Shown here piece after piece: positions 31,021 to 37,730 of a stretch of 41,508 bases of DNA (the stretch's first letter is position 1; every line of letters starts with the position of its first letter). This DNA is from an uncultured Oscillospiraceae bacterium (GTDB taxonomy: Bacteria > Bacillota > Clostridia > Oscillospirales > Oscillospiraceae). The position numbers were made by a program, and so were the translations under genes. The notes beneath the pieces were generated by a model. It had not been told where the DNA came from. It saw only the letters and a list, made by a program, of their open reading frames with translations, and ran no database searches. Location: assembly GCA_944382995.1 (NCBI GenBank), contig CALWOF010000006.1, positions 1-41,508 of the forward strand, read 5' to 3'.

Positions 31021-32268
31021 TCAGCGGACCTGCCCCTCGCCGTAGATGACGTACTTGCAGGAGGTCAGCTCCTCCAGTCCCATGGGGCCCCGGGCGTGCA
31101 TCTTCTGGGTGGAGATGCCGATCTCCGCCCCCAGGCCGAACTCGCCGCCGTCGGTGAACCGGGTGGAGGCGTTGACGTACACCGCCGCCGCGTCCACCTG
31201 GTCCAGGAAGTGCTGGGCCTTGAAGTAATTCCTGGTGATGATGGCCTCGGAGTGACCGGTACCGTGGGCGTTGATGAAGCCGACGGCCTCCTCCATGCTC
31301 CCGACTGTTTTCACCGCCAGGATGTAGTCGTCGTACTCCGCGTCCCAGTCACTCTCCTCCGCCGGCACGGCCCGGGTGCCCAGGACTTTCAGGGCCTCGC
31401 CGTCCGCCCGCAGCTCCACGCCCTTCTCGTCCAGCAGGGGGAGGGCCTTCTGCCAGAAGGCCGCCGCCACGTCCCGGTGGACCAGCACGCACTCTGCGGC
31501 GTTGCACACCGAGGGCCGGGAGCACTTGGCGTTGAAGAGGATCTTCGCGCCCATGTCCAGATCCGCCTCGTCGTCGATATAGACATGGCACACGCCCTCG
31601 CCGGTGCGGATGACAGGCACGCTGGCCTCCTTGGCCACGGCCCGGATCAGCCCCGCGCCGCCCCGGGGGATCAGCACGTCCACATACCCGTCCAGGTGCA
31701 TCAATTCGTTTGCCGTCTCGTGGCTGGTATCCTGCACCAGGGAGATGCAGTCCTCCGGCAGGCCGGCCCTTGCAAGAGCCTCCCGCATGAGGGCCGTCAC
31801 GCACCGGTTGGAGCGGATGGCCTCCTTCCCGCCCCGGAGGATGCAAACATTGCCGGACTTCAGGCACAGGGCCGCCGCATCCACGGTGACGTTAGGCCGG
31901 GCCTCGAAGATGATGGCGATGACCCCCAGGGGCACCCGCCGCCGGCCGATGATGAGGCCGTTGGGCCGGGTGTACATCTTGTCCACCACGCCGATGGGGT
32001 CCGGGAGGGCGGCCACCTGCCGCACCCCGTCCACGATGCCGGCGATGCGCTCGGCCGTCAGGGTCAGCCGGTCCAGCATGGCCGGGCGCATCCCCGCCTC
32101 CTTCGCGGCGGCCACGTCCTCGGCGTTGGCGGAGAGCCACTCGCCCTGCCGCTCGGTCAGGATGGCCGCGATGGCCTCCAGTGCCGCGTTCTTCTTCGCC
32201 GTCCCGGCGGTGGAAAGCACATAGGTGGCGGCCTTCGCCGCCGCGCCCTGCTGCTGCAGTGCTGTCAT
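31021..32268 (-). CDS. proA: Glutamate-5-semialdehyde dehydrogenase (gamma-glutamyl phosphate reductase)
   Basis: A 415-aa enzyme reducing gamma-glutamyl phosphate with NADPH. Seen: VPLGVIAIIFEARPNVTVDAAALCLKSGN near residue 115, the NADP loop RGGKEAIRSN, GLIRAVAKEASVPVIRTGEGVCHVYID, and the catalytic cysteine region FNAKCSRPSVCNAAE. The C-terminal stretch ASTRFTDGGEFGLGAEIGIS is typical of ProA. The start at 32268 follows GAAAGGTG. It lies downstream of proB, separated by a structured repeat element (32288-32411). Confidence 0.96.
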   Translation of the reverse strand: MTALQQQGAAAKAATYVLSTAGTAKKNAALEAIAAILTERQGEWLSANAEDVAAAKEAGMRPAMLDRLTLTAERIAGIVDGVRQVAALPDPIGVVDKMYTRPNGLIIGRRRVPLGVIAIIFEARPNVTVDAAALCLKSGNVCILRGGKEAIRSNRCVTALMREALARAGLPEDCISLVQDTSHETANELMHLDGYVDVLIPRGGAGLIRAVAKEASVPVIRTGEGVCHVYIDDEADLDMGAKILFNAKCSRPSVCNAAECVLVHRDVAAAFWQKALPLLDEKGVELRADGEALKVLGTRAVPAEESDWDAEYDDYILAVKTVGSMEEAVGFINAHGTGHSEAIITRNYFKAQHFLDQVDAAAVYVNASTRFTDGGEFGLGAEIGISTQKMHARGPMGLEELTSCKYVIYGEGQVR

Positions 32269-32287
32269 AATACCACACCTTTCATTC

Positions 32288-32411
32288 AGTTAGGAGTTAG
32301 GAGATGGAAGATAGGAGATAAACAGAGGGGAGGTGATCCGGTGTCCGGCGGAGCCGGACAAATTTCAGATCATCCGCCTTCGGCGGATTCCACAGCTCCT
32401 ATCTCCTATCT
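32288..32411. repeat. Intergenic element with heptamer-repeat arms and twin hairpins (copy 2)
   Basis: Left arm: five units with 7-bp periodicity from 32288 (AGTTAGG, AGTTAGG, AGATGGA, AGATAGG, AGATAAA). Right arm: CCTATCT twice (32398-32411), the complement of the AGATAGG unit. The core holds TGTCCGGC-GGA-GCCGGACA (32342-32360) and ATCCGCC-TTC-GGCGGAT (32372-32388). It lies between proB and proA. It shares arm periodicity, order of hairpins and the GTCCGGC/GCCGGAC stem with the element at 4351-4464, although the heptamer sequence itself differs. Confidence 0.75.
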
Positions 32412-32421
32412 TTACACTTCC

Positions 32422-33237
32422 TCACTGCGAAGCCGCCTGCGGCTTCGCCAAAAACCTCGTCCCGATGTCCTTCCCCCCCACGATGCCGTACAGGTCCTCC
32501 ACCCGTTTGCCGTTGGTGATGACCATGTCGCATCCGGCGGCCATGGCGATCCGGGCGGCGGAGAGCTTGGTGGCCATGCCGCCGGTGCCCCGCCAGGAGC
32601 CCGCGCCGCCGGCCATCTCCAGGATCTCCGGCGTCAGCTCCGCAACCGTGTGGAGGAGCTTTGCATCCGGGTGGGACTTGGGGTCTGCGTCGTAGAGCCC
32701 GTCGATGTCGCTGAGCAGCACCAGCAGGTCCGCCCGGCACAGCTCCGCCACGATGGCGGAGAGGGTGTCGTTGTCGCCCAGGACCTTGTGGTGCCCGGTC
32801 TCGATCTCGGCGGAGGAGACGGAGTCGTTCTCGTTCACCACCGGGATGACCCCCATCTCCAGCAGGGCGGAGAAGGTGCTGCGCAGGTGGGCCGCCCGGT
32901 CCGGGTCCTCCACGTCGTCCCCGGTCAGCAGGATCTGGGCCATGGAGCGGTTGTACTCAGAGAAGAGCTTGTCGTAGATGTGCATCATCCGGCACTGGCC
33001 CACGGCGGCGGCCGCCTGCTTCATCCGCAGCTCCTTCGGCCGCTCGGGCAGCCCCAGCTTGGCGGTGCCCACGGCGATGGCGCCGGAGGTCACCAGGATC
33101 ACCTGATGGCCCATGCCCTGCAGGTCCGCCAGGGTCCGCACCAGGTGCTCCATGCTCCAAAGGTCCAACGCGCCGGAGTCATGGGTGAGGGTGGAGGTGC
33201 CCACCTTCACCACGATGCGCTGTGTCGTCTGTTCCAA
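32422..33237 (-). CDS. proB: Glutamate 5-kinase (short form, no PUA domain)
   Basis: A 271-aa amino-acid kinase that phosphorylates glutamate. Seen: RIVVKVGTSTLTHDSGALD at the N-terminus, VILVTSGAIAVG, PVVNENDSVSSAEI, LGDNDTLSAIVAELCRADLLVLLSDIDGLYDADP and GTGGMATKLSAARIA. The protein stops after the kinase domain; the RNA-like PUA domain found in E. coli ProB is absent, as in many Firmicutes. The start is TTG at 33237, nine bases after GGAGG. Its first 18 bases and the preceding ribosome site are duplicated at the start of the paralog at 34404. The 3' end (FLAKPQAASQ) is encoded by a 10-bp-stem hairpin (32427-32448). Confidence 0.95.
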   Translation of the reverse strand: MEQTTQRIVVKVGTSTLTHDSGALDLWSMEHLVRTLADLQGMGHQVILVTSGAIAVGTAKLGLPERPKELRMKQAAAAVGQCRMMHIYDKLFSEYNRSMAQILLTGDDVEDPDRAAHLRSTFSALLEMGVIPVVNENDSVSSAEIETGHHKVLGDNDTLSAIVAELCRADLLVLLSDIDGLYDADPKSHPDAKLLHTVAELTPEILEMAGGAGSWRGTGGMATKLSAARIAMAAGCDMVITNGKRVEDLYGIVGGKDIGTRFLAKPQAASQ

Positions 33238-33239
33238 AG

Positions 33240-33809
33240 TTATGTTCCTCCTTGCATGATAGAGGTGACGTTGGGGGTCCCCATCCGTTCTAGGATCTCC
33301 CGCCCCTTGTCCGTGGACAGCCGTTCTTCCACCTGGACCATGGCGCCGCCCCGGAATTTAGACGCCGCCGCGTCGATCAGCGGCCACGACGTGTCGTATG
33401 CGTCCTCCAGGTCCGCCTTTTCGGAAAACTCCAGCCCGCACAGATAGCCGCACAGGTCATAGAGATACCAGTGGGCCAGGGAGTCCAGTGTGCCGGAGGA
33501 GCGGTGCAGCTGCTCCAGGACCGCGCCAGCCCGCAGCCGCAGCAGGGCGAAGGCCCCGCTCTCGTCCGCAGGCACCGGCGCGCCGTCCTCCAGGGACGCG
33601 ATGAGGTTGGGAAGTTCATCCACGGCCTCCGACAGGCCGTACAGCGATGCCCGCAGAGAAGAGTTCTGCTCCTTCGCCGCCCGGGCTGCATCCCGCCGGG
33701 ACTGGACGAACATCCCCAGCCCGAAGGCCAGGGCCAATGCCAAAAAGGCGATCAGGATCTGCCGCCAGTGAGCCGCGGCCTTCGTCAAGGTCTCCCATAC
33801 CGTTTTCAT
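33240..33809 (-). CDS. Single-pass membrane protein, paralog A of three
   Basis: A 189-aa protein of unknown function. N-terminal cytoplasmic segment, one transmembrane helix (about residues 17-35, ILIAFLALALAFGLGMFVQ), the basic QSRRDAARAAKEQ and then a helical domain of about 145 residues ending in SIMQGGT. The motif [AF]FGLGM-x-x-Q after the helix is shared with the two upstream neighbours, as are the spacing of later helices (SLYGLSEAVDELPNLI; HWYLYDLCGYL). The start at 33809 follows GGGAGG. The stop is two bases before the TTG of proB, so it is translationally linked to proB. I recognise no family. Confidence 0.75.
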   Translation of the reverse strand: MKTVWETLTKAAAHWRQILIAFLALALAFGLGMFVQSRRDAARAAKEQNSSLRASLYGLSEAVDELPNLIASLEDGAPVPADESGAFALLRLRAGAVLEQLHRSSGTLDSLAHWYLYDLCGYLCGLEFSEKADLEDAYDTSWPLIDAAASKFRGGAMVQVEERLSTDKGREILERMGTPNVTSIMQGGT

Positions 33810-33825
33810 AAACCGCGCCTCCCGC

Positions 33826-34404
33826 TCAGGTCCCGCTCCGGACATCGGCCAGTGCATCCTCCGGGATCTCCAGAAGCGCCAGGGCCTCCTGTCCGGCGGG
33901 GGTGTTCAGCTCCGCCTCCAGGGCGGGGAGCAGTTCCTCCGAAGAACCGCTGGCCTCCACGGCGTTCTCCAGCGGCTCACACATGGCAAACAGCCGGGCC
34001 GCTGACGCGGCATCCGGACAGCTGCTGCCCAGCAGTTCTTCGGACAGAGCGTACAGATAGGCGTGGGTGACGGGAACGTCGGCCTCTTCAAGAGAATAGG
34101 CCAGCTCTGCCTCAAAAATTCTGGCGGCCCAGCGCCGCACATGGGCCATTTCCGCTTTCATGCCGGGGTCCTCCATAGGAGTTTCCAGCGCCTGGAAGTA
34201 CGGGAGCCGGAGCCAGGTCTCCGGGGAGGACAGATGTTCTTCCATGTTCACGCAGGCCGAATACAGGTCATCCTCCGCCACAGCCCGCCGGGACTGGACG
34301 TACATCCCCAGCCCAAAGACGAAAACAAGGATCACGCAGGCCAGCAGAATTTTTGGGCCTGAGGTCAAAAGACCCATCCGCTTTTTCTGTGTCGTCTGTT
34401 CCAA
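33826..34404 (-). CDS. Single-pass membrane protein, paralog B of three
   Basis: A 192-aa protein with one transmembrane helix at about residues 18-38 (KILLACVILVFVFGLGMYVQ), then SRRAVAEDD and a helical domain with acidic character. It shares FGLGMxxQSRR with paralog A and the C-terminal pattern of a short helix with ALALLEIPE. Start codon TTG at 34404, nine bases after GGAGG. The first six codons (MEQTTQ) and the 20 bases before them are nearly identical to the start of proB, and look captured from it. It is two bases from paralog C and 16 bases from paralog A. Function unknown. Confidence 0.75.
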   Translation of the reverse strand: MEQTTQKKRMGLLTSGPKILLACVILVFVFGLGMYVQSRRAVAEDDLYSACVNMEEHLSSPETWLRLPYFQALETPMEDPGMKAEMAHVRRWAARIFEAELAYSLEEADVPVTHAYLYALSEELLGSSCPDAASAARLFAMCEPLENAVEASGSSEELLPALEAELNTPAGQEALALLEIPEDALADVRSGT

Positions 34405-34406
34405 GG

Positions 34407-35024
34407 CTATATTCCTCCTTGTGTGATTGGCAGAAGCAAATCCACGTTGTCGACGAACTCCAGTCCCAATAGGTCCAGTGCGTCCTGGTAGTCCCCGGAT
34501 GTGACATATCCCTCCAGCTGAGCCATGATCTCCCGGCAGGACTTGTCGTGGTCCAGGTCCCAGATGGGGCGGCAGATGGCGATGACCTTTGCAAGGTCAT
34601 CCAGGTCGTCACAGTCGGCGCGCAGAAGCGCGTACTTCCAAGTGTTCAGATAGATCTTGGCGTTCGGACTACGATGGGACTGGGGCAAATCCCGGATGTC
34701 CGCAAAGACAACGGCTTGTTCCCGGAGCAAGGCCAGATGTCCCGAAATGACCCAATCCTCCATAGGGTCGTCCGCAGGCTCCCCAGCCGCTTGGGCCTGC
34801 TCTGCCTGCCGGATCATCCGATCCACATCATTGGAGAAGATGTCCATCTTGTTGGAGAAGCTGTACAGGGAACCCCGGATCTGGTCCTCACGCGCCGCCT
34901 GCTCCACAAAGTCCGCCTGGAAGCTCATCCCCAGCCCGAAGGCCAGGGCCAGGGCGCCGCAGGCCACAAGAATCTGAAACCAATGCGCCCGGAGCGCGTT
35001 CAGCTTCTGCCGGATCGTTCCCAT
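34407..35024 (-). CDS. Single-pass membrane protein, paralog C of three
   Basis: A 205-aa protein: MGTIRQKLNALRAHW, a transmembrane helix at about residues 17-36 (ILVACGALALAFGLGMSFQ), then a helical domain (EDQIRGSLYSFSNKMDIFSN; DDLAKVIAICRPIWDL) ending in LLLPITQGGI. ALALAFGLGM is identical to paralog A. The start at 35024 follows AGGGGGTG; an ATG three codons upstream is less well spaced. It is the first gene of the run C-B-A-proB-proA-proC. Function unknown; position suggests a link with proline or osmotic physiology, which is inference. Confidence 0.75.
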   Translation of the reverse strand: MGTIRQKLNALRAHWFQILVACGALALAFGLGMSFQADFVEQAAREDQIRGSLYSFSNKMDIFSNDVDRMIRQAEQAQAAGEPADDPMEDWVISGHLALLREQAVVFADIRDLPQSHRSPNAKIYLNTWKYALLRADCDDLDDLAKVIAICRPIWDLDHDKSCREIMAQLEGYVTSGDYQDALDLLGLEFVDNVDLLLPITQGGI

Positions 35025-35162
35025 AAGATGCACCCCCTGTTCTGAAAACCGGAGATCTTCAAAATTCAGATACTTTATCCTATCACAGAAACCGGCAAAA
35101 GGAAAGTCCGGCGCGTACTTTTTATAAAATTGCAGAAGCTACCGGGGAAAAGGGGGAATTTC

Positions 35163-35879
35163 ATGTTAGAACGCACCAAACCGGCGGACTGCGCCGGAGA
35201 AAATCAGGAGAGCGACAGGGACGGCTCCCAGCAGATCGTGGACTTTGGCTCCGCCCTGACGAAAACGCCCCACGGCTCCGTCTACTGCCTCACCATCATC
35301 GGCCAGATCGAGGGCCACAACACCGCCGCCAGCGGCGCCAAGACCACGAAATATGAGCACGTGCTGCCGCTCCTCGCCAAGCTGGAGGAGAGCGACGAGG
35401 TGGACGGCGTGCTGTTCCTGCTGAACACCGTGGGCGGCGACGTGGAGGCGGGCCTGGCCATCGCGGAGCTCATCGCCGGCATGACCAAGCCCACGGTCTC
35501 CATCGTCCTGGGGGGCAGCCACTCCATCGGCGTGCCCCTGGCGGTGGCGGCCCGGCGGAGCTTCGCCGTCCCCAGCGCTGCCATGACCATCCACCCGGTC
35601 CGCATGAGCGGCACGGTCATCGCCGCGCCTCAGACGTACAACTACTTCCAGCGGCTTCAGGACCGGATCGTGGCCTTCGTGGCCGGCCACAGCTCTATCT
35701 CCGCCCAGAGGTTCCAGACTCTGATGCTCAAGAAGGACGACATGGCCGCCGACGTGGGCAGCGTCCTCTACGGGGAGGAGGCGGTGCAGGTGGGGCTCAT
35801 CGACTCCGTGGGGGGCCTGTCCGACGGCCTCCAGTGCCTCTACCGCCAGATCGGCCAGCGGCGAAAGGACGGGGCGTGA
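35163..35879 (+). CDS. tepA: TepA-like ClpP-class serine protease
   Basis: A 238-aa protein of the ClpP/SppA superfamily, TepA (YmfB) branch. Seen: VYCLTIIGQIEGH, VDGVLFLLNTVGGDVEAGLAIAELI, the loop VLGGSHSIGVPLAVAA with the candidate nucleophile Ser in HSIG, and MTIHPVRMSGTVIAAPQTYNYF with the expected His region. In B. subtilis TepA has been linked to protein export and degradation of secretion-related or spore proteins. The N-terminal 40 residues are charged and show no signal peptide, so it is cytoplasmic. The start at 35163 follows GGGGGAATTTC. It is divergent from the paralog-pro operon and convergent with the selenium-type cluster. Confidence 0.85.
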   Translation: MLERTKPADCAGENQESDRDGSQQIVDFGSALTKTPHGSVYCLTIIGQIEGHNTAASGAKTTKYEHVLPLLAKLEESDEVDGVLFLLNTVGGDVEAGLAIAELIAGMTKPTVSIVLGGSHSIGVPLAVAARRSFAVPSAAMTIHPVRMSGTVIAAPQTYNYFQRLQDRIVAFVAGHSSISAQRFQTLMLKKDDMAADVGSVLYGEEAVQVGLIDSVGGLSDGLQCLYRQIGQRRKDGA

Positions 35880-35903
35880 CCGCTCCGCAAAAAGGGAACA
35901 GGC

Positions 35904-35938
35904 AGCGCCGGCCGCCCCGTTACGGGGCGGCCGGCGCT
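35904..35938. terminator. Bidirectional terminator hairpin
   Basis: 16-bp perfect stem AGCGCCGGCCGCCCCG / CGGGGCGGCCGGCGCT with a TTA loop, between tepA and the convergent TusA-like gene. Confidence 0.8.
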
Positions 35939-35959
35939 CATCTCATGCGGCTTCCGGAG

Positions 35960-36160
35960 TCACTTCGTCAGGGTCAGCCTGTAGTCCGGGCCCTCCGGGG
36001 CCTCGGAGATCTGATAGCCCTGAGACCGGGCAAAGCGGGTGATGTTCTCCACCGCCGCCCGGGCATCGCACAGGACCTCCAGAGAGGCGGGGCCGTCCTT
36101 CAGGGCCTTCTGCACCATCAGCACCGGGGTGGGGCAGATGTATCCGCGGGTGTCCACCAT
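35960..36160 (-). CDS. TusA/SirA-like sulfurtransferase
   Basis: A 66-aa TusA-fold protein (MVDTRGYICPTPVLMVQKAL). The persulfide or perselenide cysteine is Cys9 in the C-P-x-P motif, followed by the usual helix and the RSQGYQI strand. Family knowledge: it carries sulfur or selenium as persulfide between enzymes. Its start is one base after the yedE stop, so the two are coupled. In selenium-using bacteria the usual partner is the longer YedF, whose N-terminal half is this same fold; here only the TusA part exists. A selenium role is inferred from the neighbours. Confidence 0.88.
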   Translation of the reverse strand: MVDTRGYICPTPVLMVQKALKDGPASLEVLCDARAAVENITRFARSQGYQISEAPEGPDYRLTLTK

Positions 36161-36161
36161 G

Positions 36162-37268
36162 TCAGTTCTCCTCCTTTTTCGGCAGATGGGTGAGGGTGAT
36201 GACCAGCAGCACGGCAAAGCCCAGCACCACTGCGGTCATGCCGGCGGCGCCGATGCCGCCCACTACATAGGTGCCGTCCTCCGCCACGGAGTCGGCGGCG
36301 CCCGCCAGGCCGAAGTTGTGGGCGAACGCGGCCCCCACGATCATGCCCAGCACGGTGAGTGCGGAGTCGCCGTTTCCCTCACCGGCCAGGATCAGCTGCC
36401 GCAGGGGGCAGCCTCCCAGCAGGATGGAGCCCCAGCCCACCAGGGCCATGCCCAGGGCGGACCACAGGTACTGGCTGTGGGCCACCGGCTGGGACAGGGC
36501 GGATAGGTCGTAGGACCCCTGGATCAGGTTGCCGATGGTGACTGTCACCCAGATGGCCAGAAAGCCGGAGAGCAGCCGGAAGTCCCGGAGCATCACCGCG
36601 TCCCGCATGCCGCCGGCCATGCACAGGCGGCTCCGCTGGGCCAGCACGCCCACCACGAGCCCCCCGGCCAGGGACACACACCAGAAGGCCCGCATGGAGC
36701 CGGGGCCGGACTCGGAGAACTTCAAGAGTCCCGGCGCCGCCAGCAGCAGGATCAGCAGGAGGACCATGATCCCCGGCAGGACGGTGCCCTCACCGGACCG
36801 GACGGGGTAGGCCCGGCCCAGGGAGAAGCCCCTCCGCAGGCACACCACGCCGATGAGGATGCCGGCGATGAAGCCGACCAGGCCCGCCACGGCGGTCAGG
36901 TCGCCGCCCCCCAGGCGGATGACCATCCGCAGGGGACAGCCCAGGAACGCCAGGGCGCCGATCATCACAAATGCGCCGATCAGAAAGCGGCAGGCGGGGG
37001 AGGACCCGGCCTTGGCCCGGAACTCCTTCGCCGCCAGGGCCGCCGCCATGGCGCCCAGCACGATGCCGATGATCTCCGGCCGGACGTATTGGACAGCGGC
37101 GGCGCTGTGCATCCCCGCCGCGCCCGCGATGTCCCGCAGGAAACAGGCGATGCAGAAGCCCATGTTCTTCGGGTTTCCCGCGGCGGTGAGGACCAGGGCC
37201 GCAATGCCCACCGCCGCGCCGGTCAGCAGGATCAGCCCGTAGTCCCGCAGCCAGCTCTTCTCTCTCAT
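36162..37268 (-). CDS. yedE: YedE-type putative selenium/sulfur transporter
   Basis: A 368-aa polytopic membrane protein of the YeeE/YedE family with about ten helices. Two copies of the family signature are seen: ALAFLGCPLRMVIRLGGGDLTA and WGSILLGGCPLRQLILAGEG, each with the conserved Cys-Pro-Leu-Arg, plus RSRLCMAGGMRDAVMLRD and NMGFCIACFLRDIAG. The second-half cysteine motifs match the YedE group tied to selenium metabolism rather than the thiosulfate transporter YeeE, but substrate is not proven. The start at 37268 follows AAGGAGCGTTTTT. It sits between a DUF3343 gene and a TusA-like gene, the standard companions. Confidence 0.88.
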   Translation of the reverse strand: MREKSWLRDYGLILLTGAAVGIAALVLTAAGNPKNMGFCIACFLRDIAGAAGMHSAAAVQYVRPEIIGIVLGAMAAALAAKEFRAKAGSSPACRFLIGAFVMIGALAFLGCPLRMVIRLGGGDLTAVAGLVGFIAGILIGVVCLRRGFSLGRAYPVRSGEGTVLPGIMVLLLILLLAAPGLLKFSESGPGSMRAFWCVSLAGGLVVGVLAQRSRLCMAGGMRDAVMLRDFRLLSGFLAIWVTVTIGNLIQGSYDLSALSQPVAHSQYLWSALGMALVGWGSILLGGCPLRQLILAGEGNGDSALTVLGMIVGAAFAHNFGLAGAADSVAEDGTYVVGGIGAAGMTAVVLGFAVLLVITLTHLPKKEEN

Positions 37269-37302
37269 AAAAACGCTCCTTTTCCTTTTTGAGATCGACC
37301 GC

Positions 37303-37539
37303 TCACAGCTCCAGCTCGTACCAGCCGGCGGTCTCCACGCCCGCCTCCCGGAGGCGGGCGGCCAGGGCCTCCCGCAGCTCCGGCGGGGCGGACCAGGCCA
37401 TGCCGCAGTCCGAGGTGATGCGGCGGGGAACGGAGATCAGCTTTCCCTCCAGTCCCAGCCGGCGGCAGAGCTGTTCCGCGGCAATGGCCCCGGAGGTGGT
37501 GTGGAATGTCACCACCAGCCGGGGACGCAGCTGACGCAC
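37303..37539 (-). CDS. DUF3343 protein
   Basis: A 78-aa protein: MRQLRPRLVVTFHTTSGAIA, then RRLGLEGKLISVPRRITSDCGMAW, which is the DUF3343 core with the conserved S-x-C-G-x-[AS]. Small DUF3343 proteins are regular members of selenium-metabolism clusters with YedE and YedF; their activity is not known to me. The start is a GTG at 37539, seven bases after AAGGAGGG; a longer in-frame version starting upstream would run through the promoter palindrome. First gene of a three-gene operon with yedE and the TusA-like gene. Confidence 0.8.
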   Translation of the reverse strand: MRQLRPRLVVTFHTTSGAIAAEQLCRRLGLEGKLISVPRRITSDCGMAWSAPPELREALAARLREAGVETAGWYELEL

Positions 37540-37560
37540 GCGCTCCCTCCTTCCATGCGT

Positions 37561-37578
37561 TATTCTTTTAAAAGAATA
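37561..37578. promoter_or_regulatory. 18-bp perfect palindrome at the DUF3343-yedE-tusA promoter
   Basis: TATTCTTTTAAAAGAATA is perfectly self-complementary. On the minus strand its first six bases, preceded by TGC, also read as an extended -10 (TATTCT, 37578-37573), so a dimeric regulator bound here would cover the promoter. The start codon of DUF3343 is 22 bp downstream. Confidence 0.6.
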
Positions 37579-37651
37579 GCATATCCGGAGGAAAAAAGCG
37601 AGATCTGTTTTGAGTATCACGGTCTGGACTTCTGATTTCAAAGATTTATCC

Positions 37652-37680
37652 TTGAAATGGGGGGATTCCTCTGATATACT
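37652..37680 (+). promoter_or_regulatory. smc promoter
   Basis: TTGAAA (37652-37657), 17 bp, TATACT (37675-37680). The leader of about 45 nt contains a small CGGCC/GGCCG hairpin before the GAGGTGAGAGC ribosome site. Confidence 0.75.
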
Positions 37681-37730
37681 ACTCTAGTTATCGTATGTGA
37701 ACCGGCCGAAGGGCCGACCGAGGTGAGAGC

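Noticed and set aside
32422-33237. ProB truncated by the adjacent repeat
   Set aside because: The kinase domain is complete, and ProB without the PUA domain is usual in many Firmicutes; only the last few residues may have been affected.
31096-33447. 783-aa plus-strand frame over proA and proB
   Set aside because: Antisense shadow spanning two conserved genes and a hairpin repeat element.
36162-37539. In-frame TGA selenocysteine codon in the selenium-type cluster
   Set aside because: The three genes are open without internal TGA, and the cysteine motifs are encoded by normal Cys codons.
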